DNA of 64,000 nt from Phytophthora quininea (taxonomy: Eukaryota > Oomycota > Peronosporomycetes > Peronosporales > Peronosporaceae), in NCBI GenBank assembly GCA_011947345.1, contig JAAVTG010000248.1, forward strand, positions 1 through 64,000, written 5' to 3'. Under the pieces are notes generated by a model. The model was given only the letters and a program-made list of their open reading frames with translations, had not been told where the DNA came from and searched no databases. Shown piece after piece: positions 1 through 11,083 of this stretch (its first letter is position 1; each line of letters starts with the position of its first letter). Made by a program: the position numbers and the translations under genes.

Positions 1-1
1 G

Positions 2-85
2 ATGAAGGATCTGATCGATGCGGCCGAGATCGAACGGCAAAAGGCTCGCGGCGGTGCTGCCGCCATGGACAACCTCTTCGTGTAA
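2..85 (+). CDS. 3' end of an unidentified gene
   Basis: An open frame enters from the left edge and ends at TAA 83-85, giving 27 residues that finish in AAAMDNLFV. The segment is charged and helical (DLIDAAEIERQKARGG), as expected for the C-terminus of a real protein. The start lies outside the window and I do not recognise the family. The next gene, proteasome beta1, runs convergently and ends at 244. Confidence 0.45.
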   Translation: MKDLIDAAEIERQKARGGAAAMDNLFV

Positions 86-243
86 GGACGACACTTCCCT
101 ATGTATGGAAAGAACAAGTTGGCTCACCGCCTAGACAGCTACAAGAGACATCGACAGACTTTGGAGACAAAGCGTTTAAAAAGCGGCACCATTTGGTTCC
201 TTCAATTCAACGTCCCCTTTGAAAGCAAACTCTTGGTGTTCAC

Positions 244-900
244 CTAAATGGCGAAGGGCAGTTGGTCTCCGCTCGTAAAGTCTCTCACCACTTCGTTCTC
301 TGTGATGGTGACGGTGCGGATGACGCCTCCGGAGCTGCCGTCGCGGGCCATGGCGTGGGACAGCGCCTTCTTGACGAAGGCCAGACACTCGTCCTGGGTC
401 ATGTCGGGTCTGTACTCGGCGTCCACCAGGCCGTAGATGTACGTGGAGCCGCTGCCGCCGATGGCAAAGTCCTGCTCCACCATGGCGCCTCCGATAGGCA
501 CCGAGAAGACCTGTCCGCCCTTGACGGGGTCCCACCCGGCCACGATGATGCCCGCTAGCAGTCGGTCCTTGTTGTGGTAGCACAGCGACTTGAAGAGGTT
601 GGCGGCCGTCAGCACCTTGGGCAGGCGCCCCAGCTCCACACTGTGGCTGCTCAAGTAGTAGCGCACGTAGTCCGCCAGCGCCTGCGTGTCAGCCGCCGAG
701 CCCGAGCGGCAGCAGAAGATGCGGTCGTGCAGCGGCGTGAGCTTGTCGGACACGCGGTTGGCCACGTAGACGCCCGTGGACGTGCGCGAGTCGGCCCCCA
801 GCACCACGCCGCCCTTGAACTTGACGGCGATGATGGACGTGCCGGCGTCCACCTCACCGGGCTTGAGCATCGAGTATTCGTCCACGTCCTGCTTGGTCAT
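244..900 (-). CDS. PSMB6: 20S proteasome subunit beta1 (PSMB6 type)
   Basis: Catalytic subunit of the 20S core particle, the caspase-like activity of the family. The 218-residue frame is intact and without introns. A 20-residue propeptide ends in Gly before Thr21 ([11 protein letters not shown]), the N-terminal nucleophile released by autolysis. In mature numbering the catalytic partners Asp17 (GADSRTS) and Lys33 (RVSDKLTPL) are present, as is the later GSGSTYIYG segment. Length fits the family. The start codon at 900 gives the short propeptide expected for beta1. It is divergent from the TPR gene that begins near 1033. Eukaryotic NTN-hydrolase features are clear; only the exact subunit (beta1 rather than beta2 or beta5) is inferred, from overall similarity to PSMB6. 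Confidence 0.93.
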   Translation of the reverse strand: MTKQDVDEYSMLKPGEVDAGTSIIAVKFKGGVVLGADSRTSTGVYVANRVSDKLTPLHDRIFCCRSGSAADTQALADYVRYYLSSHSVELGRLPKVLTAANLFKSLCYHNKDRLLAGIIVAGWDPVKGGQVFSVPIGGAMVEQDFAIGGSGSTYIYGLVDAEYRPDMTQDECLAFVKKALSHAMARDGSSGGVIRTVTITENEVVRDFTSGDQLPFAI

Positions 901-1032
901 AGTGTCGGCCTTCGTTTGGATCTCTTGGTTTCTTGTGGGGAGGATATGGAATACCTACATATATAGGTATCTATAAAAGCTAGGCACAAATGCAGCCATC
1001 TATGAACCGTTACTTGCCTTTTGCGCGAGACG

Positions 1033-3691
1033 ATGAAAGATAAGGCGGTGCGAGACGAGGGAGGAGCAGCAGGAGCTCGAGGCGCTGCATCGACTGGATG
1101 AGGAGTGCGTGCATCAGCAGAGAGCGGTGTGAAAATACAACAAAAGAATTCCTTAAAAGACGATCCATTTGACTGATCGTTTTCTAACTGCAGGGGAACT
1201 ACCTCAAGGCGTTCGACTGCATGGAGCGAGCGCTCGTACTGCGTCGCCACTTCTTCGGCATCGAGAGCGACGAAGTGATCCAGGCCTGCCGAGCGATCGC
1301 GGAGATGTGCAACCTCTTGGCCATGAGCTTCCTGCAGCAGGACAACTACGCCGTGACGATCGACCTGCTCAAGAAGGCCGAAGTGCTGACGCAGCGCCAC
1401 CACCCGGCCGAACGAGCCACGACGCTCAACAACTTTGCGTGCTACTACCGACGACTAGGGAAACTCCACTCGGCCATGATGAGCTTGAAGCGTGCGCTAG
1501 AGCTGGAGAAGAGGCTGGAGAATGTGCGGAACGCTGCCGATACACAGCTCAACATGTGCGCAGTGCTATCGCAGCTCGGAAAGCACGAGGAAGCTCTTGA
1601 ACATGCTCAAGAAGCGCTAATTACGCTGCAGGAAGGGTTTATCCAGGGAAACGCACAGTGGATCCACCTGCCGAGGCGCCCACGGCGGAAACGAGTCGGC
1701 TCGACCGGATTTCAGTCATGTGCATTGCGTACCACAACATTGGCGTGGAGCAGGAATTCCTCAAAGACTATGCAGAATCCGTCGTGAGCTACAAAAAGGT
1801 AACTACTGCTGGGGATTGCTGAGAGCTGGTTTCACTGACAATATGCCTGCGGTCGTTGCCAGGGGTTGGCTTGGCGGAGCAGTATTTAGGTGCCGATCAT
1901 TCCATCACGACTACGATCCGCAACTCGTATCTGGCGGCAAAGCGGACAGTGGCGAGCAAAACAAAAGTTAGGCCCCATTCGAGTAGTCACGGCCAACCGA
2001 GTCCAAGTAAAGCGGGCGTGCGATTATTGCAAAGTCCACGCACTGGCGCACTTCGGATGCCCAGTCCCCTAGCAAAAGGAAAAGACCAACGCAACATCCC
2101 GGAGGTCCCAACACCACGTTCGATTATCGCAGAGGCTTTGTCAAGAGGACCGATGTCAGCGTTACCGCCTCTGGAAATTCCGAGTCCGACCAGCGCCAGC
2201 AAAACGAGAAATGCTTGCGAAACCAAGGAAGCCGCAGCGCAGACATTGTCACCGACAGACCCGTTTTTCAGCCCTCGCTTCCGCTTTGAAAATGAGGCGC
2301 CGGCTGAAGCGAATAAAAAGAAATCCCATCTCACCGCAAGAACTTCCGTAGCATGCAAGGTGGAAGTTCGGACGCCTCCACCTGCCAAGGAATCTCGAGA
2401 ACGAAGAAAAGTAGCATCAAGAAGCCCCCAACAACTGCCGGATCTAATGTCACGAGTGCAAGGAGACCCAGCCGCAAGAAAACATCACCAAAGCAATCAA
2501 ATAAGGACGAGGAATCCGGAACGACTACAATTGCGCCAAACAACACAAAAGATGCAAAGCTCAACGAGAATGGTGCTGGTCTAGAGGTGGTAGGTGTTCT
2601 TTCGGAACAATGCGATGGATTGATTGGAAACGAGGCCGCACAAATCGGACTTGCTCGAGTAGATTCAACTGTAGCGATCGTGTTGTCACAAATCGTGCGT
2701 GAGGTTGATCCAAACGCGAAGTTTGAGAATAACCATGAAGATAACGCCCGATTGCGGGTCCAAGATCCGAGTTGCGACGAATTCGATGTAGTCTCGACGA
2801 GTGATGCCGATAACAAACATACTCGCGAGATTTGTGAAAGTCCGCACACAGTGACTGAACAAATCGGATCCAATGTTGGCCTCGCTGAAGTAACGTGTGT
2901 TGGTGTTGGTGATGGTGAAATGGTAGGAGGTGCAGAATTTGCTGCAGACATGGCAACGAGTGAATCAAGTATCGTCGAGCCGTGTGCCTGCTACAGAAAA
3001 TGATGATCTCAATGAAAATAAAACTCACGACGACGAAGCTCCTGACGAAGGAGAGAAAGGAGAGATGAATCAAACAGGAGTGTTCAGCGAAATATCTAAT
3101 CACGAGTTGAACGCGCTTGAGAACCACGATGACTTCTCAGATAGTGAGGTAAATTGCGAGGCAAACTCGGATATAACATCTCCCAGTTATGAAAACGTTG
3201 GTGACACTCATGATCAAGCGGGTGAGGACGAACACAACCAAACAACAGGTAGGAGTGGCGCCGAAATTGCCGACCTTGATAACTCCGCGTTTGGCGATGT
3301 AGCCGAGCCGTCTTCTGACGATCAAGTGTGGCAAGTACATCAAAATGGCGATCTTACAGATTCTTATCAAGCGACAGATAATATTGTTGCTTGTGACGGA
3401 GTCATGCCTGTGGAATCGGATAATGCCGAAGGCCCGGACTTTGCCAATGAAGAAGCCAATTACGACGAGCAAGAACATCCCAACGCTGAAAGTTCTGAAC
3501 AAGATTGGAATTCCACCCAGCTTGCTAACGACAAACCTGGTGATAACTATTACGTTCATGGGGTAGGGCCTGACCTCTCGTATGAGCAACCGTTGCCGGA
3601 CACTGGCTCTGAGTTTCCTATCGACTCGGATACTCCTCAGGATGGAACAGGAACAAATGAGTCTGCCTTAACACCAACGCAACGTGAATAA
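1033..3691 (+). CDS. TPR-repeat protein with long disordered acidic tail, frame-broken
   Basis: Exons carry TPR units resembling kinesin light chain or related TPR proteins: ALVLRRHFFG, NNFACYYRRLGKLHSAMMSL, then CAVLSQLGKHEEALEHAQEA and AYHNIGVEQEFLKDYAESV. Introns are visible at 1127-1193 (acceptor TTTCTAACTGCAG) and 1799-1862. From about 1960 the protein becomes Ser/Pro/Lys-rich and then strongly acidic, ending at TAA 3689-3691. The frame changes at least five times: near 1047, about 1650, at the A-run before 1798, about 2390 and about 2980. Several shifts equal one missing base; the first and last would need one extra base or two missing bases. The ATG at 1033 is the likely start but is not in frame with exon 1 as written. 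It is either a real gene with sequence errors or a decaying one. Function unknown beyond TPR scaffolding. Confidence 0.6.
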
Positions 3692-3766
3692 ACCCACGCA
3701 GCTATTATACATAAGGAACTTGTTTAGTTTCTATTGGTAATTGTTGCAAGCTTGCAAGCATCGCTG

Positions 3767-4246
3767 TCACATTCGGAATAACTCGTGCCGCAACCGAGTC
3801 AGCGTGGTCATGAGCAATTGCTGTACCTCTGGATTAGCAATTCCCTCAAAGTCTTCCTCTGTGAGGAACGCGATGCTGCTCAGCGTTCGGTATCCACGAC
3901 GCTCCAAATCTCGTCCAAACACCGTCAGGCCCGGGTGACACGCAGTCATCCACTGGATCACTTCGCTCTGCTCGCACACTGGCACATAAAGGTCATTATC
4001 ACGTGACATCCACTTCTTTAAGCTCCACAACAATCCCCACGCACCAAAGTTGAAAATACTGGCGCTCTCCTTGGCGTTCGACAGCCGTCTTCTGACGCGG
4101 GGACTTGTTGTGCTCTCTGCATTATCCTCTGTCCCTGCTTTCTTGTACTGCCGAATCTGCGGGTCGTCCTCCTGCTTCTCTCTGCGCTCGGGCTTGATCG
4201 GCACCGTCGACCGATGCGTCACCGTCTTGACCTCGGCCGACAACAT
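3767..4246 (-). CDS. Small protein with C-terminal SAM-like domain
   Basis: An intact 159-residue frame. The first 60 or so residues are charged and low in complexity. The C-terminal half resembles a sterile alpha motif: a start like VIQWMTACHPGLTVFGRDL, then an RRGYRTLSSIAFLTEEDFE stretch, a typical helix 4-5 pattern, and a final helix with a run of hydrophobics and arginines. An in-frame TGA just upstream of 4246 fixes the ATG. The gene converges on the TPR gene, with 75 bp between the stops. SAM domains usually mediate protein or RNA contacts; no partner can be inferred here. It could also be the last exon of a longer gene, though the upstream stop argues against that. Confidence 0.6.
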   Translation of the reverse strand: MLSAEVKTVTHRSTVPIKPERREKQEDDPQIRQYKKAGTEDNAESTTSPRVRRRLSNAKESASIFNFGAWGLLWSLKKWMSRDNDLYVPVCEQSEVIQWMTACHPGLTVFGRDLERRGYRTLSSIAFLTEEDFEGIANPEVQQLLMTTLTRLRHELFRM

Positions 4247-4470
4247 CTCCCCACGTCACTGCCGAGACAATTCACTCTGCGCCATCGACCCCCACCACCA
4301 CCGCGACAAGAACAGCTCGCCGTCCAAACTCGTCCCCACAGCAAGTTTCCTATAAATATAAAACGACCAAAACGACACTTGACCAAACGAATTCATGGGC
4401 ATTTCGCCAGCAGACGCAGCAGCAGAGATTGAGCACCGTCCTTAGCTATACACCTAGCAGCAAAGCCCGC

Positions 4471-4965
4471 TTAGATGTCGTCGAAGTCGAACCCAATGTC
4501 GTCCTCGCCGTCGCCCTCCATGGCCATGTCCACGGCCGTCTCGTTGATGCGCGCGTTGTCCGGTAGCTCTCCGTAGGCCTTGAGCGAGCGCGCCTCGTCC
4601 GCGTTGTATTTATGAATGATATCCACCTTGCCGTCCTGGTACTCGCGCAGAGACACGAGGATGATGTCGCCCGCGCCCACCCACACTTTCTTGCGCATCT
4701 TGCCGCGGATGTGGCCCAGACGCGTCACGCCGTCGAAGCAGTAGGCCTCCAGGCGGCCGTTGCCCAGCATCCGCACCACCTGCGCGTACTCTGCCGACAC
4801 AGACAGATAGAGAGATGGATACATTATTAGACCAAGCCAGACAGAGATCATCGCGGCAGACGCACCCTGGCCCTCCTCTTTGAACTCGAGCTCGCGCTTG
4901 TTCTCCTCGTTGTCGTTCTTTCCGCGGCGGCGGTTCTTGCCTCCCTTGCCCTTGTTCTTCGGCAT
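4471..4965 (-). CDS. EIF1AX: Translation initiation factor eIF1A
   Basis: S1/OB-fold factor that binds the 40S A site and promotes scanning and start-codon choice. The start is the Met of [17 protein letters not shown] at 4965, the typical basic N-terminal tail; an upstream in-frame ATG exists but would add an unrelated leader. A 75-nt GT-AG intron (4791-4865) splits Gly-Gln/Glu-Tyr: exon 1 ends ...KEEGQ and exon 2 starts [20 protein letters not shown]. The OB core includes [20 protein letters not shown] and the acidic C-terminal tail ends [10 protein letters not shown]. The spliced product is 139 residues, close to the usual 140-150. The intron is divisible by three and has no stop, so an unspliced message would still be open. 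It is divergent from the TMEM94-like gene. Confidence 0.95.
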   Translation of the reverse strand: MPKNKGKGGKNRRRGKNDNEENKRELEFKEEGQGASAAMISVWLGLIMYPSLYLSVSAEYAQVVRMLGNGRLEAYCFDGVTRLGHIRGKMRKKVWVGAGDIILVSLREYQDGKVDIIHKYNADEARSLKAYGELPDNARINETAVDMAMEGDGEDDIGFDFDDI

Positions 4966-5121
4966 CGTTCGTGGCTTCTCTATCCAACAAGCGGCCAAAA
5001 TCCCCGACTGAGGTGGCAGCATGTTCGGGTGGTTTCCAGCAGCCCTGTTTTCATCCAATCAAAATGCAAGGGAATCATTAACCCTAACCACGTCGTACCA
5101 TCACTCTGTGCTACTCCGAGC

Positions 5122-8100
5122 ATGAGCTCGACCTGGCGTCGGCGCGAGCCGCCCACGCGCGCCTCCAAGCCGCCCAACTACCCACTGCGTCGCGCCGCAG
5201 AGACGAGCTCTTCATATGGCTCCTTCCGTAGCCTCCCACCCATGCCTTCTGCTGCCACAATGGGCCTCTCCACGCTGTCGGCCAGACGTCGCCTGCTCCA
5301 GGCCATCGAACGCAAGATCCGCGAGAAAGAAGACAGCAGCAACCTCACCACCGAGTTCCGAGACCCGTTCTCACTGTTGCTGGCACTCTGTGCCTCCTTC
5401 CGCTTTGCAGACGCTGCCAGACGCTTCGCCGAGCTGGAGCAGGACCAGGGACTGGCAGCGACGGGCGAGGGACTGTTCCTCGTGGCGGCAGCGGCCGGCA
5501 ACGTGCTCCTCAACATGACGCAGAAGAGACGCCACCACGCAGAGATGGCCGAGCGTGTGCGCGTCGCCGTGCAGCAGATGCTGAGGGAGCAAGATGGGGA
5601 CGAGCAGCAGCAGGAAGACCGTCCGCCCGAGTGGCTCGGCAGTGGCCTGCAGCCGACGATCTTGCTGCCATCCAACAGCTACGTGGCCTGCTACCGTGAC
5701 AGCCAGTGGCAGCGGCTGCCGATGAATCTGCTGGTGGAAGGAGACGTCGTGGGGCTCATGAGTGGAGACTTCGCACCGGGGAGGTGAAGCCTGTAGGGGC
5801 GACAGAAGAACAGCAACATCTGACGTACTCGAGAGGATGCAAGTTGCCTGCTTGGACCCGACGACAGTCGAAAGAAACGGCGAGAAGCACTGCAACATTT
5901 GACCCGCCCTTGTTGCTGGAGCTCTGCGGGGAGATGAGAATATTTGAAATGCTCGAGACGCCCGTGGTGCGCGATATTGAGGACGCGTTATTCCGGATCA
6001 ATCGACCTGTCACGCCTACACAAAAACTGCAGGCACAAGCACGGCTGCTGGCAGTGTACATATGCACACTGTACTCGATCTTGGTGCTCGTCGCGATTGG
6101 ATTGCGCGTGGTTGTCCAGCATCGGTCGCTCGATACCACGCTGACACACATTTTACTGGGGCCCATCGGAATTTGGCTCTGTTTCGCTTCGCTTAATACG
6201 CCCTTGATTCTTTTTGTAGCCGAAGCGGCTGCGACGGCCTCCATCCTCGGGTCATTCGAGGACATTCTGGTTCCAAAAGAGGACAAACAGAAGGTGAAGG
6301 ATACCGAGGTAATCCAAGATGAACCTCTCCAGCCACCAGAGCAAGAGGAAGCCTCCCAATGGATGAGTGCGCAATACCAGCCGTAAAGGCGCGAAATCGC
6401 GATAAAAAGCAATCGCGCATTGATAGTGCGATGGCATCTCTCATGAAAGCCACCACGTTTGCCCCAGCTGACATATATGATGTTGAAGATCGCGAAAAAC
6501 TTCGCTCGGAAAAGGCGCAAAAGCAATCCGCCGTTATGCGATCGCTTCAATATTTCCTGGTCGTGCTGCGCTTTCGGTTGATGCGCTGCGATCTTGCGCA
6601 TGTGTCTGACCGGCGTCACTTGCCTGTGCCATTCCGCTCATTTCGGTTGCTGGAGAGATTGGGGAACATAACAATGCTTTGTTGCTTTGATGATGACATT
6701 TTATGTGAACAAGCACCTTCCGTGGAGGAGATTTTTCTGCTGAACGACAAACAAAGCAACAATTCCACTGTATTGGACTTACATGCGGAACGCCATTGTG
6801 ATACAGGGCTGAAATTCGAAGATCCCAAATGGAAGCAACACTTGCCGTCACTAAAGCCGATCGGGTTGGCAATTATGGTAAATGACGACGAGAACCCGGA
6901 ACAATTGTACGAAGAGAACATGCGCTATTTGGCGAACGAGGGGTTCTGCTCCATTGACGATAATGACGTGAAAGATCCGTTTCTGAGGAGCTGTATGCAG
7001 CGGCTTTCAGCCCATATTCGGATGCTCCCGTTCCCAAAGCACCTGCTGAATCTCTCACGCGAAATGGGCTTCTCTGTTGCGGATGACTTGAATGTTTTTC
7101 AGCGACGTCAGTCCATTCATATTATTTGTCCCCGCCTAGCACATCATGAGCACACTAACGATCACCATGACCAAGGCCAAGAGGATACGAGATACCGTGG
7201 TAATCTCAAGTCCCATCTCTATTCAACAGTCGTGCTGGACAAGCGTTCGCATCGCCATCAGCTCTTATCTCGCGGCCACCCGACTGTTGTACTAGCCCAT
7301 TGCACTGAGTACTGGGATGGTAAGTCAATATGTCCGCTGACGAGCGAGAAACAGCGGGCCATTCTTGATATGTACAATCAGTGGCGCGTCGAGGACCTGG
7401 ATTGCACTGCATTTTCGTATGTTCCGGTTCCCCACAAGCTCAATAACCTATTCAATGATTCGAACAGCACAAGTGGTAGCTTTCAAGACTCGTCCGACAC
7501 TGGGTCGAGCCGCGTCCAGCCATCCAGACTCGGAGGCAGAATGCCTCCGGTGTATCTTGTTGACGATAGTGCTGCCAGCGAGCTGAACTCTCCGCAATCA
7601 ATCGGCGGACGCCCAAGCATACCATTTTCAAGCAGTATGAGTGAAGATCGGGGATACTCAAGGGAGCACAGCAGACTGAGCCAGTCTGCCGGCCCGATGT
7701 CACCGTTAGCTTCGCCAGATTCAGTTGACGGCAACCCACACGACCAAGACCAAACGTTCGTTGGTCGTGGAGCCAAATCGCTGGGCAATGGACAAATAAC
7801 CCCACCGTCAAGGCAGCGAGGAAACTTAACCCTGAGTGATGTTGAATCGTCCATTGGACTACATCCCTCCGAGACAAGCTCCGAAAAGGATTCGATGCTT
7901 TGGAGGATCCAGGATGACCAGATCTTTTTAGGTATGGTCGCAACTGGAGTTCAACCAAAGCAGCATACGCCGGACTTTATTGAGGACTTGAATGCTTGTG
8001 GAATTCGCTTTGTGTACTTTTCACCTCGTAATATGCGGCGAAGCAAACTGCTTGCCGAGAAAATGGGGATCGAGACGGACTGGAACTGCGCCATATCGTT

Positions 8101-9494
8101 ACGCCCACTGGAAAGCGATGGCCCAGACCCTCATCGCATGACTTCAAACTATTCCGATTGGGATGTGAAAGCCCGGTTGCCTCATGGAGTTGACGCGATC
8201 AAGCGACACCTCGCAGAGGTAGATAATGTTCCGTTGTTGGTGTCACTTTACACTGACAGTACCCCGAAACAATCAGCGAAATGATCTCTATTTTCCAGGA
8301 GAACCACGAAGTGGTGATGGGAGTGGGCTCATCTCTAAAGGAAAGTAATGCTCCGTTGTTTTCAAAGGCAGACATTGCAATAGCAATGCAAGGTGGGGTG
8401 CACGCGTTCTTCGACAAGCAGATTCCGCGTGGGAAGGAGTTGCCTGTGTTTTCAGACGAAGATATTCAGTTTAGTCACATTCTCAACACTCTTGCTTGTG
8501 CATTTCGCCTGAGAAACTCGCATGACGTTGGCGAAGGCAGTCAAAGATTGGATTCCGACGACGAGCAAATGGAATCAGAGACAGGAGCTGCCAGCATTGC
8601 GCACCTAATCGAACTCATTCGGTTGGGACGCCGCATGCTCACAAACTTTCATCAGATGAACACGTTCATATTCGTGTCACAGCTCTTCCTAGCCACGTTG
8701 ATTGTCGCTTCCTATGCGGTGCCGTTTCCACATGTGCCTCAGCTGAGCTGTGCATCAATCTTCTGGTTGCTGTGGGTTTTAGTCCCAGCGCTTAGCCTGT
8801 CAATGCTTGCGTCTGCTAGTGAGAAGGGTATCATGAAGAAAACGCCACGGAAAAACGAGGGCTTTGAGATGGAGGACGATCTGCCACGATTGGTTTGGTA
8901 TTTTTGGCTCGTCACGTCCCCTCGGCATTAGTTTCTATCGTTGTTTTCGAGTGCTTGCTGGGGTTTTCGTTGCAGGCGTCAAGTGAGACAGATCCTAACA
9001 TCCTTGAGAACGAACGCTTCCGCAATTTTCGATGGACAGACTTTATACTCGACAGCAGCTTGGTGACGTTGCGTCCACGGCCTGCTACCATTCAAGCAGC
9101 GGTAGATCGAGCAGAGGCAGGCATGCTGTTGATAATTGGTATCTGCATTATTGCCTCCTCTTGTGGGTATTTGTACCGATGCGAAAGTATGTTCAAGTTG
9201 TCTCCATTCCGCAACCTTATGTGGGTGGTAGTAGCTTCCGTGTTGCTATGCTTCCATACACTAGTTAGTTTTTCTCGAGCTGGCTTCGTTGGGGTCGATG
9301 GTGTGACCCTGTGGCATTTTGCGAGTACGTCGGTGCCGTGGAAATTCTGGCTTGGGGTGTTCGGTGTATGGCCGCTAATTATTGTGGCAACTGACGAAGC
9401 AGTGAAGACCCACGACAAGAAACATCTTGTGCGATACAACAAATTTCTTCGCATGCAATTTGACACACGGCTGGGTATGTGGAGTCCTAAATAA
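5122..9494 (+). CDS. TMEM94: TMEM94-like atypical P-type ATPase (four frame slips)
   Basis: Homologue of TMEM94 (ERMA), described in animals as an ER magnesium-uptake P-type ATPase. Family landmarks appear in order: LLVEGDVVGLMSGDF near 5725, FEMLETPVVRDIE near 5940, paired membrane helices at 6040-6230, SLKPIGLAIMV, RFVYFSPRNMRRSKLLAEKM near 8005, the hinge-like MGVGSSLKESNAPLF then ADIAIAM near 8320, C-terminal helices (8680-9400) and the terminal TRLGMWSPK. At the phosphorylation-loop position the sequence is MLCCFDDDILC rather than DKTG. The frame slips by one base at 5778-5781 (G run), about 6358, 8272-8275 (C run) and 8901-8905 (T run); one added base at each joins natural family sequence. 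No introns are needed. Residues 7480-7860 are a serine-rich insert. The ATG at 5122 is the first Met of the MSSTWRRREPP leader. Confidence 0.88.
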
Positions 9495-9829
9495 TCTTTA
9501 CCCCTCTCGAGCACCAATGTGGCACCACCATTGCTTGTTCGAGATATTATCTATGGTTCGCACCACAATTAAACTCTCGACAAATGTGCATCTACCGATA
9601 TTACTTGAGCTTCGTTTCGATTCTTTAAACAAGTGCTGGTCACCACAGCGTCTGCAAAGGAATGATCTGTCGTATTCGACGTTACACTCCCCGATGGGCA
9701 TGATGCTAGACAGTATTCGTGTTTAACAAGGTTTAGCTTTTCGCTGAGTCATGTAATGCTGTAGTGGCAGGGGTTAGACTAAAAAGCTGAGCGAGGAGAA
9801 GACGATCGCGTCAACCCCTGATCCGGACT
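9495..9829. other. Intergenic, TMEM94-like to SDR copy A
   Basis: 335 bp between two convergent genes. I see no coding pattern, RNA gene or repeat in it. The left boundary of the inverted SDR arm falls exactly at its right edge. Confidence 0.5.
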
Positions 9830-10675
9830 CTACCACGGCAGCTCCGATGCGGGGATCTGCTTGTCCACGTTGAAGAACTTGCCGGAATCATCAAGAGAGA
9901 GCTGGGCGATGCGCTCGGCCACGGCGGCGACACTGTCGGACGGCTGCAGCGTGGCCTTGATGGCGTTGCCCTTGGTGAGGTCGGTGTCCACGTAGCCCGG
10001 GTGGAACGCCACAGCGGTGACGTTGCTGGCGTGCAGCTTGACGGCCATGGAGCGCGTGAGCATGTTGAGCGCGGCCTTGGACGCCGAGTAGCCGTACTGT
10101 CCGCCGAAGAAGGCGGCTGTGTCGGCCTTGTTGCTGGCGAGGCTGCCCAGGAACGACGAGATCTGCGCGACAATGGCCGAGCCGTGGTGTTTGGCCGCCA
10201 GTTCCAGGTTGGGCTGCAGCGCGCGGGTGACGAGGAACGGGCCCACCGCGTTCACTTCGAACTGGCGCATGAGCGAGTGTTTGGTGGAGGACTCGAAGGT
10301 GCCGGCCTCGTTGATGCCGGCGTTGTTAATGAGCAGGTCGATGGCCACGCCGTCCAACTGGCGGGCAGCCTCGAGCACGGACGCCTCGTCGCTCGTGTCC
10401 ATGGTGAGGATCTTGGACGGGGCGAGCGCTTTCAACTGAGGCACCGGGAAAGCAACACAAGAAGCACAAGAAGCACAAGAACACACAGAAGTGAGTGAGC
10501 ACACGTCGACTGCTTCGAATGGCACGATTGGCGGGCGTCTTACCTCGTCGGTGTTGCTGTTGGCTCTCGCCGTGGCGATGACGTCCCAGCCAGCGTTGCT
10601 GTAGAACGTGGCGAAGGCGAGTCCGAGTCCGCGCGTGCTGCCGGTGATGAGAACGGTCTTGTTGGTGTCGGCCAT
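9830..10675 (-). CDS. Short-chain dehydrogenase/reductase, copy A
   Basis: Classical SDR oxidoreductase; substrate not predictable. Rossmann motif TGSTRGLGLAF near the N-terminus, DLLINNAG after beta4, catalytic Ser in IVAQISSFLGS and the YSASKAALN Tyr-x3-Lys pair are all present. A 108-nt GT-AG intron (10436-10543) lies between NTDE and LKALAPSK; it is in frame and free of stops, so the unspliced frame reads 281 residues and the spliced protein 245. It is identical, as far as I can read, to copy B at 21845-22690 on the other strand, including the intron and 237 bp upstream of the ATG. Its neighbours are the TMEM94-like gene (convergent) and the LRR membrane gene on the same strand. Confidence 0.92.
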   Translation of the reverse strand: MADTNKTVLITGSTRGLGLAFATFYSNAGWDVIATARANSNTDEVRRPPIVPFEAVDVCSLTSVCSCASCASCVAFPVPQLKALAPSKILTMDTSDEASVLEAARQLDGVAIDLLINNAGINEAGTFESSTKHSLMRQFEVNAVGPFLVTRALQPNLELAAKHHGSAIVAQISSFLGSLASNKADTAAFFGGQYGYSASKAALNMLTRSMAVKLHASNVTAVAFHPGYVDTDLTKGNAIKATLQPSDSVAAVAERIAQLSLDDSGKFFNVDKQIPASELPW

Positions 10676-10726
10676 GGTGGTGGAGTTGGTTGGTTGGTGG
10701 AGTTGGTAGGTGCTGAGCAGCTTGGA

Positions 10727-10743
10727 GCGTTTTCGGAAATGAG
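10727..10743 (-). promoter_or_regulatory. Oomycete initiator-like motif of SDR copy A
   Basis: Reads CTCATTTCTGAAAACGC on the minus strand, 52-68 nt upstream of the ATG. It resembles the oomycete Inr consensus CTCATTYYNCAWTTT followed by an FPR-like GCG/AACGC. The same motif is carried in copy B. Confidence 0.45.
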
Positions 10744-11083
10744 GTGTGCGACGTTCAGCTTGGCGCTGCTTGCTGTCCGGGAGTATGATGCAATACTTGA
10801 GATAGCAATCACCGATTGTTGATTATTGTGCTCTAGGATTATGAATCATGAGCAGCAGATACCGCGATTGGATCCGTTGCCACAAGCACAGCACAAAATA
10901 AACAGCAGCTGGCGGGCGCAATCGACACATTTTGGAGCGCAGCAACCTTGACAGGATCCAAGTAGAATCGATGAGAAGTGGTGTGAGGCGCCATAGGGGA
11001 TTCGGTGCCAAACCGTTGTCGCAGATAAGGCATCGTATGGATGAAAGTGCTACCAGTACACGTTTCCGATCTAGTCGAGTGCA

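Larger units (their letters stand above)
9830..10912 (-). repeat. Left arm of outer inverted repeat (SDR)
   Basis: A 1083-bp arm whose reverse complement matches 21608-22690 with no difference found by eye. Positions pair as x and 32520 minus x. The inner edge is in the 5' region, at GGC versus CCC flanks. The outer edge is exactly the TAG stop codon, after which the two flanks are unrelated. Confidence 0.9.

Noticed and set aside
176..583. Minus-strand Arg-rich open frame and plus-strand frames over the proteasome gene
   Set aside because: Overlap the clear beta1 subunit and show only codon-shadow composition.
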